This document shows, piece by piece, positions 1 to 8,479 of a stretch of DNA of 43,626 bases. Below the pieces are notes generated by a model. The model was not told where the DNA came from. It ran no database searches and saw nothing but the letters and a program-made list of their open reading frames with translations. Every line of letters starts with the position of its first letter. Position 1 is the first letter of the stretch. Both the position numbers and the translations under genes were made by a program. The stretch comes from a virus. The stretch spans positions 1 to 43,626 of IMG/VR virus record IMGVR_UViG_3300042691_037514; one strand, 5' to 3'.

Positions 1-1775
1 TCAAGACCCGCCACCCCTCGACTTGGCTCATCCATACCGACGAACACGGTAATATAGAAAAGTATGAGCAGCGCGGGCGGACCCAGACCATTGAAGTAAA
101 CCCCAAGAGCCTAATCCACTACGTCAATAACCGCGCCTTCCAGAACCCGTATGGCCGAAGCGACCTGCGAGCGGCTTACAATGCGTGGTTCGTAAAGCGC
201 CAGGTGGTTAAGTTCTACGGCATCTTCCTCGAGAAGGCCGCAAGCCCCACTCCGGTTGCGAAGTACGATAAGAACGCGCCCAAGACCGCGGTGAATGAAA
301 TCCACGCGGCCATCAAATCGCTACAGACCAAGACCGCGCTCACCCTGCCAAAGGAAATCGAAGTGGAATTTCTGGAGGCCAAGTCTAACGGTGAGGCGTT
401 CACCAAGGGCATTAATATTTTCAACATGTTCATTGGTCGGGCGCTGCTTATCCCCGACCTCCTGGGATTCCAGGGCGACGAGACGAGTGGCGGATCCTAC
501 GCGCTCGGCAAAGACCAGATAGCGATTCTCTTTAAGCACATCATGCGGCGTCGGGCCACGCTCGAGCGCATCGTGAACAAGGAAATCATCTGGCCGCTCG
601 TGGTCTATAATCATGGCTTCGTCGAGGCTTATCCTAAGTTTAGGCTTAAGCCCATTAGCGAAGACCATGCCCTAGAGCTAGCCAAGGTGTGGCTAGAAGC
701 GGTCAAAGGAAAGACGTATGTTGCGAGCGAGCAGGAGATTAACCATTTCCGCTCAATCGTAAAATTCCCCCAGGGGGACGTAGAATATCCCGAGGAGCCA
801 AAGCCCTTCGGCGAGGAGGATGGCGAGGATGAAGCTAACGGAAATCCGAAACAGGATAAGGGCGCAGAAAATAAGAAACCTGCTGCTGGAGCAGATGAGG
901 GAGAGTCTAAAGACGCTAAGGGAGACGAGGCCAAGGGCGGAAAAAAGCAATTCACCTACGGCGCATGCCCAGGCGGATACGACAACAAAGTAGATTACTC
1001 CTATATCCAAGACAAAATGGAGAACGGGCAATCGGCCCTACTCCGCGAAGTCGAACCGCTCGTTAAGCGCGTCTACGACGACCTGTACGACCAAATTAAA
1101 GCGAAGAAGATACTCCAAACTCAAGACGTATCTAAGATTGAAGGCTTCGACGTAAAGTTTAAGGGCCTAAAGGACCTAAACCTTATCCTGCGCAGATACC
1201 AACGCGATGGCTACCGCGAAGGCCAGGCGTCGGGCATGAAGGAAATCCTGCGCTCCGCTAATTTCAAGGCCCCACTCCCGGATGAGAAGTTCCTAGAGCT
1301 CCTTGATGCCGAGACGTTCTCTTACATCGGCGATTGGTCCTACAACATCACGAAAAAGGCCCGCATAAAGATTTTGGAAGCTATCCGGGATGGCAAACCC
1401 ATCTCGTCGTTAATCGACACGTTTGAATCGGAGGGCGTGCTAGAGAGCATGGCGTCCATCGAGCGCTTTGGCCGCACCAAGTTTACGGAAGTGATGAACC
1501 GCGGGCGCTTGGCGGCGTTTCAGGATTCGGGCGTGGTGGCAGCGTATCAGTACTCCGCGATTCTCGATGACCGCACCTCGGAAATCTGTGACGGATTGCA
1601 TGGTAAGATATTTAAAGCTGGCACCGAGCCAATCCCCCCGATGCATTTCAATTGCCGAAGCCTTCTGGTTCCAATCACCAAGTACGAATCATTCGAAGCG
1701 GACGAGAAGGTGGGCGATACCCCAATCGGTGACTTTATCGACGAAAACAAGGGCGATGGATTCGCAAAGAGGTGA
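1..1775 (+). CDS. Portal protein C-terminal part (DUF935) fused to MuF head-morphogenesis domain (5' partial)
   Basis: The reading frame is open from base 3 and has no start in the window, so this is the C-terminal part of a longer gene. The segment around bases 144-240 carries the DUF935 (Mu gp29-like) portal signature NPYGRSDLRAAYNAW. A Lys/Glu-rich linker lies at about bases 790-950. The last third (about 1430-1680) matches the Mu F / SPP1 gp7 head-morphogenesis domain: a DDRTSEIC segment followed by a PPMHFNCRS segment. Portal and MuF are separate genes in Mu but fused here. The N-terminal part is very likely the ORF at 43213-43626. A dodecameric portal at the capsid vertex is expected from the family. 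The track-style Met at 204 is internal and not the true start. Confidence 0.9.
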   Translation, partial: KTRHPSTWLIHTDEHGNIEKYEQRGRTQTIEVNPKSLIHYVNNRAFQNPYGRSDLRAAYNAWFVKRQVVKFYGIFLEKAASPTPVAKYDKNAPKTAVNEIHAAIKSLQTKTALTLPKEIEVEFLEAKSNGEAFTKGINIFNMFIGRALLIPDLLGFQGDETSGGSYALGKDQIAILFKHIMRRRATLERIVNKEIIWPLVVYNHGFVEAYPKFRLKPISEDHALELAKVWLEAVKGKTYVASEQEINHFRSIVKFPQGDVEYPEEPKPFGEEDGEDEANGNPKQDKGAENKKPAAGADEGESKDAKGDEAKGGKKQFTYGACPGGYDNKVDYSYIQDKMENGQSALLREVEPLVKRVYDDLYDQIKAKKILQTQDVSKIEGFDVKFKGLKDLNLILRRYQRDGYREGQASGMKEILRSANFKAPLPDEKFLELLDAETFSYIGDWSYNITKKARIKILEAIRDGKPISSLIDTFESEGVLESMASIERFGRTKFTEVMNRGRLAAFQDSGVVAAYQYSAILDDRTSEICDGLHGKIFKAGTEPIPPMHFNCRSLLVPITKYESFEADEKVGDTPIGDFIDENKGDGFAKR

Positions 1776-1778
1776 ACG

Positions 1779-2804
1779 ATGCCCAATGACTTGAGGCAAA
1801 TAAATGGCGTTGAAATCTTCGCAGCCGGTAAGTGGAACGGAGATACATACACGGTAGCCGACCTAGACGAAATGGTCCGCGCGTTCAGTGAGACGGGTGT
1901 GACATTTCGCCCCGCTCTAAAGCTAGGCCACGACGATAACCAAACGCTATTGCAACGCGACGGTCATCCCGCAGCAGGTTGGATCGGCAAACTCTATCGT
2001 GTCGGCGAGAAGTTAATAGCGGACTTCATCGACATTCCGAGCAAGATTTACGAGCTGCTCGAGCGTGGCGCGTACAAAAAAGTTTCTGCTGAGGTATATT
2101 GGAACGCAACCGTAGGGGAGTCGAAGTATTCCCGCCTCCTCGGCGCGGTGGCTCTACTTGGGGCAGACCTGCCCGCAGTTACCACACTGAGCGATATTTT
2201 TAAGATGTATGCCCTCAACACGGGCGAACTAAAAACCTACGAAACGAACGGATTCAAAATCATTGAAGGAGATAAGGTTATGCCCGAAAAAACGGAACAG
2301 GAATTAAAGCTAGAAGCGGAACTCGCGGAAGCGAAGAAGAACCATTCCACCCTCGAACAATCTGTCGCCGATAAGGACAAGGAAATCGAGGAGCTGAAAA
2401 AGTTTAAAGCCGAAGCCGAGGCGAAATTTGCCGAGGAACAAGTTAAGCGTGAAGAGGCCGAGCTAGAGGCGTCCGTGACGGACCTCGAAAAAGAAAAGCT
2501 CGTCACCCCCGCGATGCGCCCCTACGTGAAGGAATTCCTTGGGGCCGAAAAGAAGGAATACTCCTTCGGCGAAACAAAATTATCGAAACACGGGCTCTTG
2601 AAAGAAATCCTGAAGCTCCACACCGCTGCGTCCGAGGTTAACGTCACGGAGAGTTCCGAAGACGGCAAGGTGACGGAAGCGAGGGACGATAAGGCCCTTA
2701 ATGAAAAAATCGAGGCGTATGCGAAGGAGCATAAGCTTTCCTATAAGGCCGCGTACAAGGCTGTAATGGCCAAGCCCGCGAAGCCCGAGGAAGCCCAGGC
2801 TTAA
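1779..2804 (+). CDS. Mu gpI-like capsid maturation protease with scaffold domain
   Basis: This 341-residue protein starts 3 bases after the portal-MuF stop. The N-terminal half (residues 1-150) resembles phage I-like prohead proteases: a short beta-rich domain containing PALKLGHDD and a KKVSAEVYW segment, the likely protease core. From residue 168 it becomes highly charged coiled coil, typical of scaffold, ending in an Ala/Lys-rich tail. In Mu the same arrangement gives protease I and nested scaffold Z. An in-frame ATG at 2280 with a near-ideal ribosome binding site suggests the same here. The product would assemble with the coat protein, cleave itself and be lost from the mature head. Catalytic residues cannot be assigned with certainty. 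Confidence 0.82.
   Translation: MPNDLRQINGVEIFAAGKWNGDTYTVADLDEMVRAFSETGVTFRPALKLGHDDNQTLLQRDGHPAAGWIGKLYRVGEKLIADFIDIPSKIYELLERGAYKKVSAEVYWNATVGESKYSRLLGAVALLGADLPAVTTLSDIFKMYALNTGELKTYETNGFKIIEGDKVMPEKTEQELKLEAELAEAKKNHSTLEQSVADKDKEIEELKKFKAEAEAKFAEEQVKREEAELEASVTDLEKEKLVTPAMRPYVKEFLGAEKKEYSFGETKLSKHGLLKEILKLHTAASEVNVTESSEDGKVTEARDDKALNEKIEAYAKEHKLSYKAAYKAVMAKPAKPEEAQA
2280..2804 (+). CDS. Putative nested scaffold protein (in-frame internal start)
   Basis: Inside the protease gene an ATG at 2280 is preceded by AAGGAG at 2266-2271 with an 8-base spacer, unusual for the middle of a gene. Translation from here gives 174 residues beginning MPEKTEQELK. This is exactly the coiled-coil scaffold part without the protease. 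Phage Mu makes its scaffold (gpZ) from an internal start in gene I, and many Mu-like heads copy this. I infer separate scaffold production from the strong site and the domain boundary. Confidence 0.62.
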   Translation: MPEKTEQELKLEAELAEAKKNHSTLEQSVADKDKEIEELKKFKAEAEAKFAEEQVKREEAELEASVTDLEKEKLVTPAMRPYVKEFLGAEKKEYSFGETKLSKHGLLKEILKLHTAASEVNVTESSEDGKVTEARDDKALNEKIEAYAKEHKLSYKAAYKAVMAKPAKPEEAQA

Positions 2805-2845
2805 TTGGTAGCAACGTTCTCAAATCCTAAAAAAGGAATAAACTT

Positions 2846-3238
2846 ATGATTCAATCTTACAAGGTGCTTACGACCCTTGCGGCCTACCGAGTGGTTGCCG
2901 CAGCGGACACGCAAGCATTCACGGCGATTTATCCCGCGGCCGTGGTGGCGCCCATCCTGGGAATCACCAAGGACACGGTTAAGGACACCACGAATTCTAT
3001 CCCGGTTGCGGGAGTTGGGGAGCGGGCGCTCCTCTTGTTCAACGACACGGCAACGACCAGCAGCTTTGTTGCCGCCGATACCGCGGGTCGAGGCAAGAAG
3101 TGGACCCTGAACACGTCGGACACAACCACGGCATTAACCAGCACGTCATATGTCGGCATCCTAGTTGGCCCCTCGGTTTCTTCGACGGGAACGATTGCGG
3201 AAGTCTACATTTGTCCCGGCCTTGGAAAGGGAGCGTAA
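2846..3238 (+). CDS. Putative capsid decoration protein (DUF2190-like)
   Basis: A 130-residue protein rich in Ala, Thr, Val and Ser with almost no charged clusters, lying between scaffold and major capsid protein. That is where small head-decoration proteins sit. The pattern of short beta strands and the C-terminal TIAEVYICPG segment resemble DUF2190/decoration proteins that bind the outside of HK97-fold capsids. An AAAGGA ribosome binding site lies just upstream of the ATG. No signal peptide is seen. The assignment rests mainly on composition and position. Confidence 0.6.
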   Translation: MIQSYKVLTTLAAYRVVAAADTQAFTAIYPAAVVAPILGITKDTVKDTTNSIPVAGVGERALLLFNDTATTSSFVAADTAGRGKKWTLNTSDTTTALTSTSYVGILVGPSVSSTGTIAEVYICPGLGKGA

Positions 3239-3241
3239 TCC

Positions 3242-4159
3242 ATGCCACTCAATAACCAAATTCACGTCGATCAGCTCCTCGGGCAGGTATCCGTAAAGTA
3301 TAAGCCGGAAGGCTTTATTGCTTCGGAAGTCGCGCCCGTGGTTTCTGTGAAAAAGACATCGGACCTCTTCCGCGTTTACGACCGCAATTTCCGTATCCCG
3401 GAAACGCAGCGTGCGAATCGCGCGGAGTCCAGAGAGCATAACTTCGATGTCAGCACGTCGAGCTACAACCTTCAGCGGCATTCGTTGAAGAGTTTCGTCT
3501 CTGATACTGACGCCGATAACTATGACCTCGCCGACCTTCGGGCCGAAACGGTTGAAGAGTTGACCGAGAAAATCATGCTCCGCCAAGAGCGCGATTGCGC
3601 AATACTCATGACCAAGACCTCGTGGTCTTTGACGGTGAGCTTGGCGGCTGGCGCGGAATTCTCGGCCAATACCACGACCTCGAACCCGATTCCGATTTAT
3701 CAAACGGCGGCTTCGACGGTTATCGCTAACTCGGGCGTGAAGCCCAACTTCGGTATCCTGCCCCGGGATGGATACGTCGCGGTTGTGAACCACGTCTCCG
3801 TGTTGGACCGCCTGAAGTACACCTCGGCGGAAGTCGATGCCGGCAAACTCGCGGCGTTGTTCGACCTGTCCAAAGGGCTCATGGTGCCGTCTATCTCTTA
3901 CGATAGCGCGGACCAGGGAGCGTCTGGCGGCTCGATCATCGCGAGCGTGTGGGATTCGGAGAACTCCTTCATCGGATACAAACCGGATTCGGTTGGTCCG
4001 CTGAAACTCTCCTCGCTCTACACGTTCAAAAAAGCCATGCCGGTTGTGAAGCGGTGGAGAGACGAACCGCGCGAATCGGAAGTCATCGAGGTTAACCAGG
4101 AGTATCAAGTCCGCGTAGTCGCGAGCTTGTCCGGTTATCTCATCTGTAACGTTAAGTAA
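3242..4159 (+). CDS. Major capsid protein
   Basis: This 305-residue protein follows protease/scaffold and decoration genes, the standard place for the coat protein. It begins with an N-terminal arm, then VKYKPEGFIASEVAPVV, a segment typical of coat proteins of the HK97 fold that lack a long delta domain. It ends with an axial-like beta segment (ESEVIEVNQEYQVRVVA) and LICNVK. The length is typical. The protease next door would remove scaffold rather than a long delta domain. It is separated from the connector genes by a strong stem-loop at 4187-4221, suggesting the head block can be expressed at its own level. Confidence 0.85.
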   Translation: MPLNNQIHVDQLLGQVSVKYKPEGFIASEVAPVVSVKKTSDLFRVYDRNFRIPETQRANRAESREHNFDVSTSSYNLQRHSLKSFVSDTDADNYDLADLRAETVEELTEKIMLRQERDCAILMTKTSWSLTVSLAAGAEFSANTTTSNPIPIYQTAASTVIANSGVKPNFGILPRDGYVAVVNHVSVLDRLKYTSAEVDAGKLAALFDLSKGLMVPSISYDSADQGASGGSIIASVWDSENSFIGYKPDSVGPLKLSSLYTFKKAMPVVKRWRDEPRESEVIEVNQEYQVRVVASLSGYLICNVK

Positions 4160-4186
4160 GTTTAGACACTACCCGTGCCTATTCAT

Positions 4187-4221
4187 ATCGGGGATCGGGC
4201 CGCCTAGTCCCGGTCCCCGAT
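4187..4221 (+). terminator. Strong stem-loop downstream of the capsid gene
   Basis: Arms 4187-4199 and 4209-4221 pair over 13 bases with one G-T wobble around a 9-base loop. It is very GC-rich and stands directly after the coat gene. No T-run follows on either strand, so it is not a textbook intrinsic terminator. Partial termination or protection of the capsid mRNA 3' end is possible. Confidence 0.55.
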
Positions 4222-4249
4222 TAAAACTAAAAACAAGGAAACGTGAACT

Positions 4250-4531
4250 ATGGCTAATAAGCCAGAGCTGAGAGAAGACCAGGAAGTCACACCGGAACAT
4301 CTGCACAAGTTGAAACTTATCGACGAAGAGAAGAAGCGCAAAAAGAGCGCCGTTGTTAAGAAGCAGTGGATCGAAGTCTACCAAGACCGAAATAGCAAAT
4401 TCGGCGGCAAGGTGCTGCTCATGAGCCAAATGGCAAACGGCAACGTCCACTCGTATTACCTGGGCCGACAGAAAAAGGGCGGCGACGATGCGATTCGGAC
4501 TTACAAAGCCAAGGGAGTGCAGGTCCGCTAA
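4250..4531 (+). CDS. Hypothetical structural-region protein
   Basis: A 93-residue basic, soluble protein between coat and head-tail adaptor. The first 45 residues are charged and helical, with a KKRKKSAVVKK basic cluster. The rest could be a small beta domain ending in a conserved-looking KGVQVR. A GGAAAC ribosome binding site precedes the ATG and the stop overlaps the next start by one base. I do not recognise the family. Position suggests a head-completion or accessory head protein. Confidence 0.6.
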   Translation: MANKPELREDQEVTPEHLHKLKLIDEEKKRKKSAVVKKQWIEVYQDRNSKFGGKVLLMSQMANGNVHSYYLGRQKKGGDDAIRTYKAKGVQVR

Positions 4532-5034
4532 TGGGCTTATACGCGACAACCACCACCCTCGACTTACTAATGGCGGGGGTGAATATGACGGCGGGAAGCG
4601 AGACGCTATCCATCGCCTCGACTTGCATCAACCGCGCCGAGGCTCGCCTCAATAGCGTCTTCGCCCGCCGATACGACGTATCAAGTTCGTACTTCCAAAC
4701 CTCCACCAGTGTGCCGCCCCAAGTAAGAGAGTGGGCCGCGATGCTAGCCGAAGGCTATATGTGGAAGTCCCTCGCGCGCGGTGGCGCCGGCAAAGAAACG
4801 ATGGCCCGTGGTGAGAGCCTCGTTAAAGAGGTGATGGCAGACCTAAAGCTATTGTCCGAGTATCAATTGGACCTTGTGGACACCTCTGGCGCCCTTATTT
4901 CCGATATGTCCGACACGAGCTACCGAGTGCTTTGCAACACGTCTACCTACATCAATACGATCAACGAAGACGACGAACTGAATTGGGCGCCGGACTCAGA
5001 CAAAATTGAAGATATCGGAGACTCGCGAGAATAA
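4531..5034 (+). CDS. Head-tail connector/adaptor protein (DUF1320/gp6-like)
   Basis: A 167-residue, mainly helical protein. Its layout resembles the Mu gp36/DUF1320 and gp6-like adaptors: an early helix, then CINRAEARLNSVFARRYDV (residue about 30), then VREWAAMLAEGYM. These form the ring under the portal. It sits directly before a gpG-like gene, which supports the call. Its start overlaps the previous stop (TAATG) and its stop overlaps the next start, so the genes are probably translationally coupled. Confidence 0.68.
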   Translation: MGLYATTTTLDLLMAGVNMTAGSETLSIASTCINRAEARLNSVFARRYDVSSSYFQTSTSVPPQVREWAAMLAEGYMWKSLARGGAGKETMARGESLVKEVMADLKLLSEYQLDLVDTSGALISDMSDTSYRVLCNTSTYINTINEDDELNWAPDSDKIEDIGDSRE

Positions 5035-5501
5035 TGCCGCAAGAAATCGCCATCCACGACGAGAAGGCCCAGAAGTTCCTAGCCAAGGCCATGAAGAAGG
5101 TCCAGGAGGCTAAGGACGGCGGCCGCGCGTTCGGGATGGCGCTATCTGCCGTCGTGTTCAAAGACGTAATCGAACACTTTGAAAAAGAAGAAGGCCCCGA
5201 AGGCGCGTGGCAAGGCTGGTCATCCATCTACCGCGACCATATGCAGAAGATTGGTAAGGGCGGGAATAAAATCCTCCAGGACTCGGGCCGCTTGCGCCAA
5301 GCCTTTGTGCCGACGAACTACCGCAAGGTAGGCGAGGGAATTTTGTGGTTCAACCCAGCTAAGACTAAGGGTGGGTTCCCCTACGCGTACGCGCATAACG
5401 AGGGCGGCAAGAAATTGCCCGCCAGAACGTTTATGTGGCTCTCAGAAGACGCCACCGAGAAAGTTTCGGAAGTGACCCTTAACTTCGTACTAGGAAAGTA
5501 A
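5034..5501 (+). CDS. Mu gpG-like virion morphogenesis / tail completion protein
   Basis: This 155-residue protein matches the phage virion morphogenesis family (Mu gpG). It has an ILQDSGRLRQAF segment at about residue 80, an AHNEGG segment near 123, and LPARTFMWLSEDA near 131, equivalent to the family IPARPF-L-LSE motif. Members act in head-tail joining or tail completion. It is coupled on both sides by 1-base stop/start overlaps. Confidence 0.82.
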   Translation: MPQEIAIHDEKAQKFLAKAMKKVQEAKDGGRAFGMALSAVVFKDVIEHFEKEEGPEGAWQGWSSIYRDHMQKIGKGGNKILQDSGRLRQAFVPTNYRKVGEGILWFNPAKTKGGFPYAYAHNEGGKKLPARTFMWLSEDATEKVSEVTLNFVLGK

Positions 5502-5995
5502 TGTCGCTAGACCTGAACAATTTGAAGGAATCGATTCAAGGAATCTTCCAAGCCGCGAACACGACGACGGCAACGCGCGACCTCTCTAGCGGACTAACCG
5601 ATAGGGTTGTCCGCGTGCTTAAGGTTAATCCCGAGCGCATTCCCATCCAGGCGACTTGGATCCCGTTTGTGACGGTCTTTATCGACGCGAAAGAGATTGA
5701 GCTCACCGACTTCGCGGTTAACCAGCTTACCGCAAAGCGCAAAGGGAAAATCTCGGTCAAGGTCGTGGGTGTGGCGCAGAGCTTCGTTGTAAGTGATGAC
5801 GAGGCCGATTCCGCAGATGACGAATGCGAGGACCTCATGGAGAATATCGAGGAAATCTTGCGGGGCAGCCCCACGTTGGGCGGCGTTGCCACCTGGTCCT
5901 ATCCATCGGGCGTCACCTACCACAATAGAATGCTAGACGAAGACTTCGGCGTGCGGGCCGGTATTTTGAGTCTCGAAACGGAGATATTTTATTAA
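5501..5995 (+). CDS. Putative tail terminator protein
   Basis: A 164-residue protein with an N-terminal helix followed by alternating strands (VFIDAKEIEL, GKISVKVVGV) and an acidic helix EDLMENIEEILR. This topology resembles tail-terminator proteins that cap the tube. Gene order (adaptor, gpG-like, this gene, then the tube gene two genes on) fits. The motif evidence is weak, so the role rests on position and fold pattern. Confidence 0.55.
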   Translation: MSLDLNNLKESIQGIFQAANTTTATRDLSSGLTDRVVRVLKVNPERIPIQATWIPFVTVFIDAKEIELTDFAVNQLTAKRKGKISVKVVGVAQSFVVSDDEADSADDECEDLMENIEEILRGSPTLGGVATWSYPSGVTYHNRMLDEDFGVRAGILSLETEIFY

Positions 5996-6987
5996 TGCTG
6001 TCTAAGGACGACATCCAAAAGCAATCCGAGAGAGCCTACGGGCAATGGTGTAAGCAATGGCGCGAACACGCAAAGCATCACTCCAAATGGCCCATGAAGT
6101 CCTTAACGGATTTCGAGAATAGCGGCATCGGCAAAGCGGTCCTCTGTGTTGGTAACGGCTATTCGTTTGAAGAAGAAATCGAAACGATTAAGGCTAATTG
6201 GCAGAACGTAGATATCATCTGCTGCGATAAGTCTTTGGGCCACCTCTTAGACCACGGCATTACGCCAACGTTCTGCCTCGTGGCCGATGCCAACGTGAAT
6301 TACGAGAAGTACCTAAAGCCTTGGGAGAATAAACTCCAAGGGACTATTTTGCTCGGCAACGTTTGCGCCAACCCCATGTGGGCCGATAAGGGGAATTGGA
6401 AAGATAGATACTTCTTCTGCGTGAAGGACGTTCTGCAAAGCGAGCATGAGTTCATGGCGCTATCGGGCTGTCCCAACGTGATGGCGGCGGGAACGAACGT
6501 ATCTAATGCGCTGGTGATTGCCCTTACCCAATGCGACAACTCTGGCCGCAGGAATTTCTTCGGCTACGATAAGATTTTGCTCATCGGGTTTGATTACTCC
6601 TGGTCGCCGGATAAGAAGTATTACGCTTTCGACGAGAGGGCCAGCGGCAAGACCAACTACATGCGACACGCCTATACGTTGGATCAAGTTTCTAGGCCGT
6701 GCTATAGCTCGAACAATCTTATTTTTTCCGCGAAGTGGCTTGGGCAATACATCTCCGCGTTCAATTTGCCGGTGGTCCAATGCACCAAGCGCACGATTTT
6801 CGGCACGAAAAAACGGGGTATACTGGCTGAGCAGATGCAGTATTCCTTTCGGCCCGAGAATCGCGAGCGCGTATTGCGTGCGTTAGAGCTTAGGCAATTA
6901 GCCCAAAAGATTAAGAAAGAAAACGAAACGCTGATTAAGGACATTGCGAGGGATCACTACTACTCGTACCTGAGATCGGTCAGCTAA
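5995..6987 (+). CDS. DUF115 family protein (Maf / MptE-like), candidate nonulosonic-acid glycosyltransferase
   Basis: This 330-residue protein carries the DUF115 pattern: a Rossmann-like start LCVGNGYSFEEEIETIK at residues 46-62, IICCDKSLGHLLDHGITPTFCLVADAN around 76-102, then an LLIGFDYSW strand near 196. The family includes 6-hydroxymethylpterin diphosphokinase MptE and the Maf proteins that attach pseudaminic or legionaminic acid to flagellin. It lies inside the tail operon between tail terminator and tube genes, coupled to the former by TAATG. A NeuB-like synthase and a cytidylyltransferase lie 14 kb downstream. I infer that it transfers a nonulosonic-acid-like sugar, perhaps onto a tail protein. 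A pterin kinase role is the alternative. Confidence 0.7.
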   Translation: MLSKDDIQKQSERAYGQWCKQWREHAKHHSKWPMKSLTDFENSGIGKAVLCVGNGYSFEEEIETIKANWQNVDIICCDKSLGHLLDHGITPTFCLVADANVNYEKYLKPWENKLQGTILLGNVCANPMWADKGNWKDRYFFCVKDVLQSEHEFMALSGCPNVMAAGTNVSNALVIALTQCDNSGRRNFFGYDKILLIGFDYSWSPDKKYYAFDERASGKTNYMRHAYTLDQVSRPCYSSNNLIFSAKWLGQYISAFNLPVVQCTKRTIFGTKKRGILAEQMQYSFRPENRERVLRALELRQLAQKIKKENETLIKDIARDHYYSYLRSVS

Positions 6988-7004
6988 CTTTTTAGGGGGT
7001 CAAT

Positions 7005-8063
7005 ATGGCAGTAGGAGATTCGGCACTTCTGGGCGGGTTGTCTTACGTCGCTTTCGGAAGAGAAACATCGGCGGGAACTTATAACACCTGCACGGCAATG
7101 CTGCCGTGCTTGTCCTTTTCGATGGTGGCGACGAAGGATAATAAGATCCTCGAGCAAATCGAGAAGTCGCGCACCTACTCCCAGCGCACTGGCATGATGA
7201 AGAAGGTCGCAGGAGACGCGAGCTTCTACTTCCAACCCCAACTAGACGCCTGCGCATTCCTCCTCCAAAACGCTTTTATCGGCACCATTACCTCCGCCAC
7301 CGCAACGGGTGAGACGGTGGGCGCTGGCGCTAATAGCGCGATGGATCACACGTTTAATATCGGAGATACCTACCAATCCTTCTCCTCGCTTTGTATCAAC
7401 GCGAGAAAAGGTGACGCGACCGGCGGCAAGGTATTCGAGTATTCCGGCGTAAGGGTAAACGAGATTGGGTTTTCCGCCGAGGTAAACGACGCGCTGAAGG
7501 TGAACGTAAACCTCATCGGGATGGATGTTACCATCACCTCAAACAGTGTTTCCTCTGCGCTATCGCAGACCAACACCTCGGTATTGAGCTTTGTTGACGG
7601 AAGAATGAGCGTCGAGAATAGCTTCGGCTCTCTCACCTCGTCGTCCTTCTGGCATATCCAGAGTGTCGAATTTGGTTGGTCGAATAACCTGAAATCGGAC
7701 AACGCCTCTGGCCGCATCGGCTCGGACATTTTGACGGTTCTGCCGCCCGGGATGGCGACGTTCAACCTCCGCGCTAAGCTGCGTTTCGATACCACGACGG
7801 CTTGGTCCGCCATGATGGCGGGAACGAAGCTCGCGGTGCAGTTGGATTTCCAAGGCCCCACGATGTCCTCCTCCTCGATTCGCCAAAAGCTGCGGGTCAA
7901 CTTCCCCTGCGTGTACATCCACAATGCGGGAGAGCCCACGATTGGCGGGCCGAATGAGATTCTGACTTCGGATGTGGAGTTCCACGTCCTTCGTCAAAAC
8001 GACACCACGGCGGGATATGCCTGTCAGGCGATTCTGACGAACCAGAAGAGTACCTACGCGTAA
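7005..8063 (+). CDS. Major tail tube protein
   Basis: A 352-residue protein with Ser/Thr-rich beta strands throughout (for example FSAEVNDALKVNVNLIGMDV). This is characteristic of siphovirus tail-tube proteins, and it lies immediately before the tail-assembly chaperone pair. No sheath gene is present, so the tail is probably long and non-contractile. The surface appears rich in Ser/Thr, relevant because a Maf-like glycosyltransferase lies next door. The gene starts after a GGGGGTC ribosome binding site and overlaps the next gene by TAATG. Confidence 0.8.
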   Translation: MAVGDSALLGGLSYVAFGRETSAGTYNTCTAMLPCLSFSMVATKDNKILEQIEKSRTYSQRTGMMKKVAGDASFYFQPQLDACAFLLQNAFIGTITSATATGETVGAGANSAMDHTFNIGDTYQSFSSLCINARKGDATGGKVFEYSGVRVNEIGFSAEVNDALKVNVNLIGMDVTITSNSVSSALSQTNTSVLSFVDGRMSVENSFGSLTSSSFWHIQSVEFGWSNNLKSDNASGRIGSDILTVLPPGMATFNLRAKLRFDTTTAWSAMMAGTKLAVQLDFQGPTMSSSSIRQKLRVNFPCVYIHNAGEPTIGGPNEILTSDVEFHVLRQNDTTAGYACQAILTNQKSTYA

Positions 8064-8479
8064 TGTTTGGGTGGTTTAAGAAAAAGGATTTAAAAGACGT
8101 TCTTACCCACGGCCACTCCGTGAAGGTTCACGGGGTGGTTTTTAAAGTAAGAAAGTTGAACCCCATCGACTTTGCGTCGGGCGCGCGAGCACTGCAGATG
8201 CATTTCGACACGTACAAGACAGCGACCGAGAAGCAGCAGCTAGCGGCCCTTGAGACGCATGGGGATAAGATTAAAGAGCATTACCGGGATGTGATCATGG
8301 CTTGCGTACTAGAGCCTAAGCTGTCCCGCAAAGAAGGCGAACCGGGAACCATATGGGTGGAGAACCTATTTACAGAGTGGGATCTGGTAACGGACCTCTA
8401 TCTCGCCATCATGGAAGTCACACACGGAAAAAAAAAATTGAAATCACTTATCTCGCAGAACCGCGCCTTCAGGAGATAG
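8063..8479 (+). CDS. Tail assembly chaperone, short form (lambda gpG analogue)
   Basis: A 138-residue helical protein directly between tube and tape-measure genes, the standard place of the lambda G chaperone. It begins with MFGWFKKKD and contains RKLNPIDFASGARALQM. Near the end it reads through A10 at 8428-8437 (HGKKKLK) and stops 14 codons later. The -1 frame stays open past this point, giving the long form described separately. The chaperone coats the tape measure before the tube polymerises. Confidence 0.8.
   Translation: MFGWFKKKDLKDVLTHGHSVKVHGVVFKVRKLNPIDFASGARALQMHFDTYKTATEKQQLAALETHGDKIKEHYRDVIMACVLEPKLSRKEGEPGTIWVENLFTEWDLVTDLYLAIMEVTHGKKKLKSLISQNRAFRR

Noticed and set aside
3161-4108. 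315-residue minus-strand ORF opposite the capsid gene
   Set aside because: Shadow of the capsid frame with Arg/Val-rich composition; no ribosome site and no family resemblance.
4187-4221. Standard intrinsic terminator
   Set aside because: Strong stem but no T-run on either strand, so listed only as a stem-loop.
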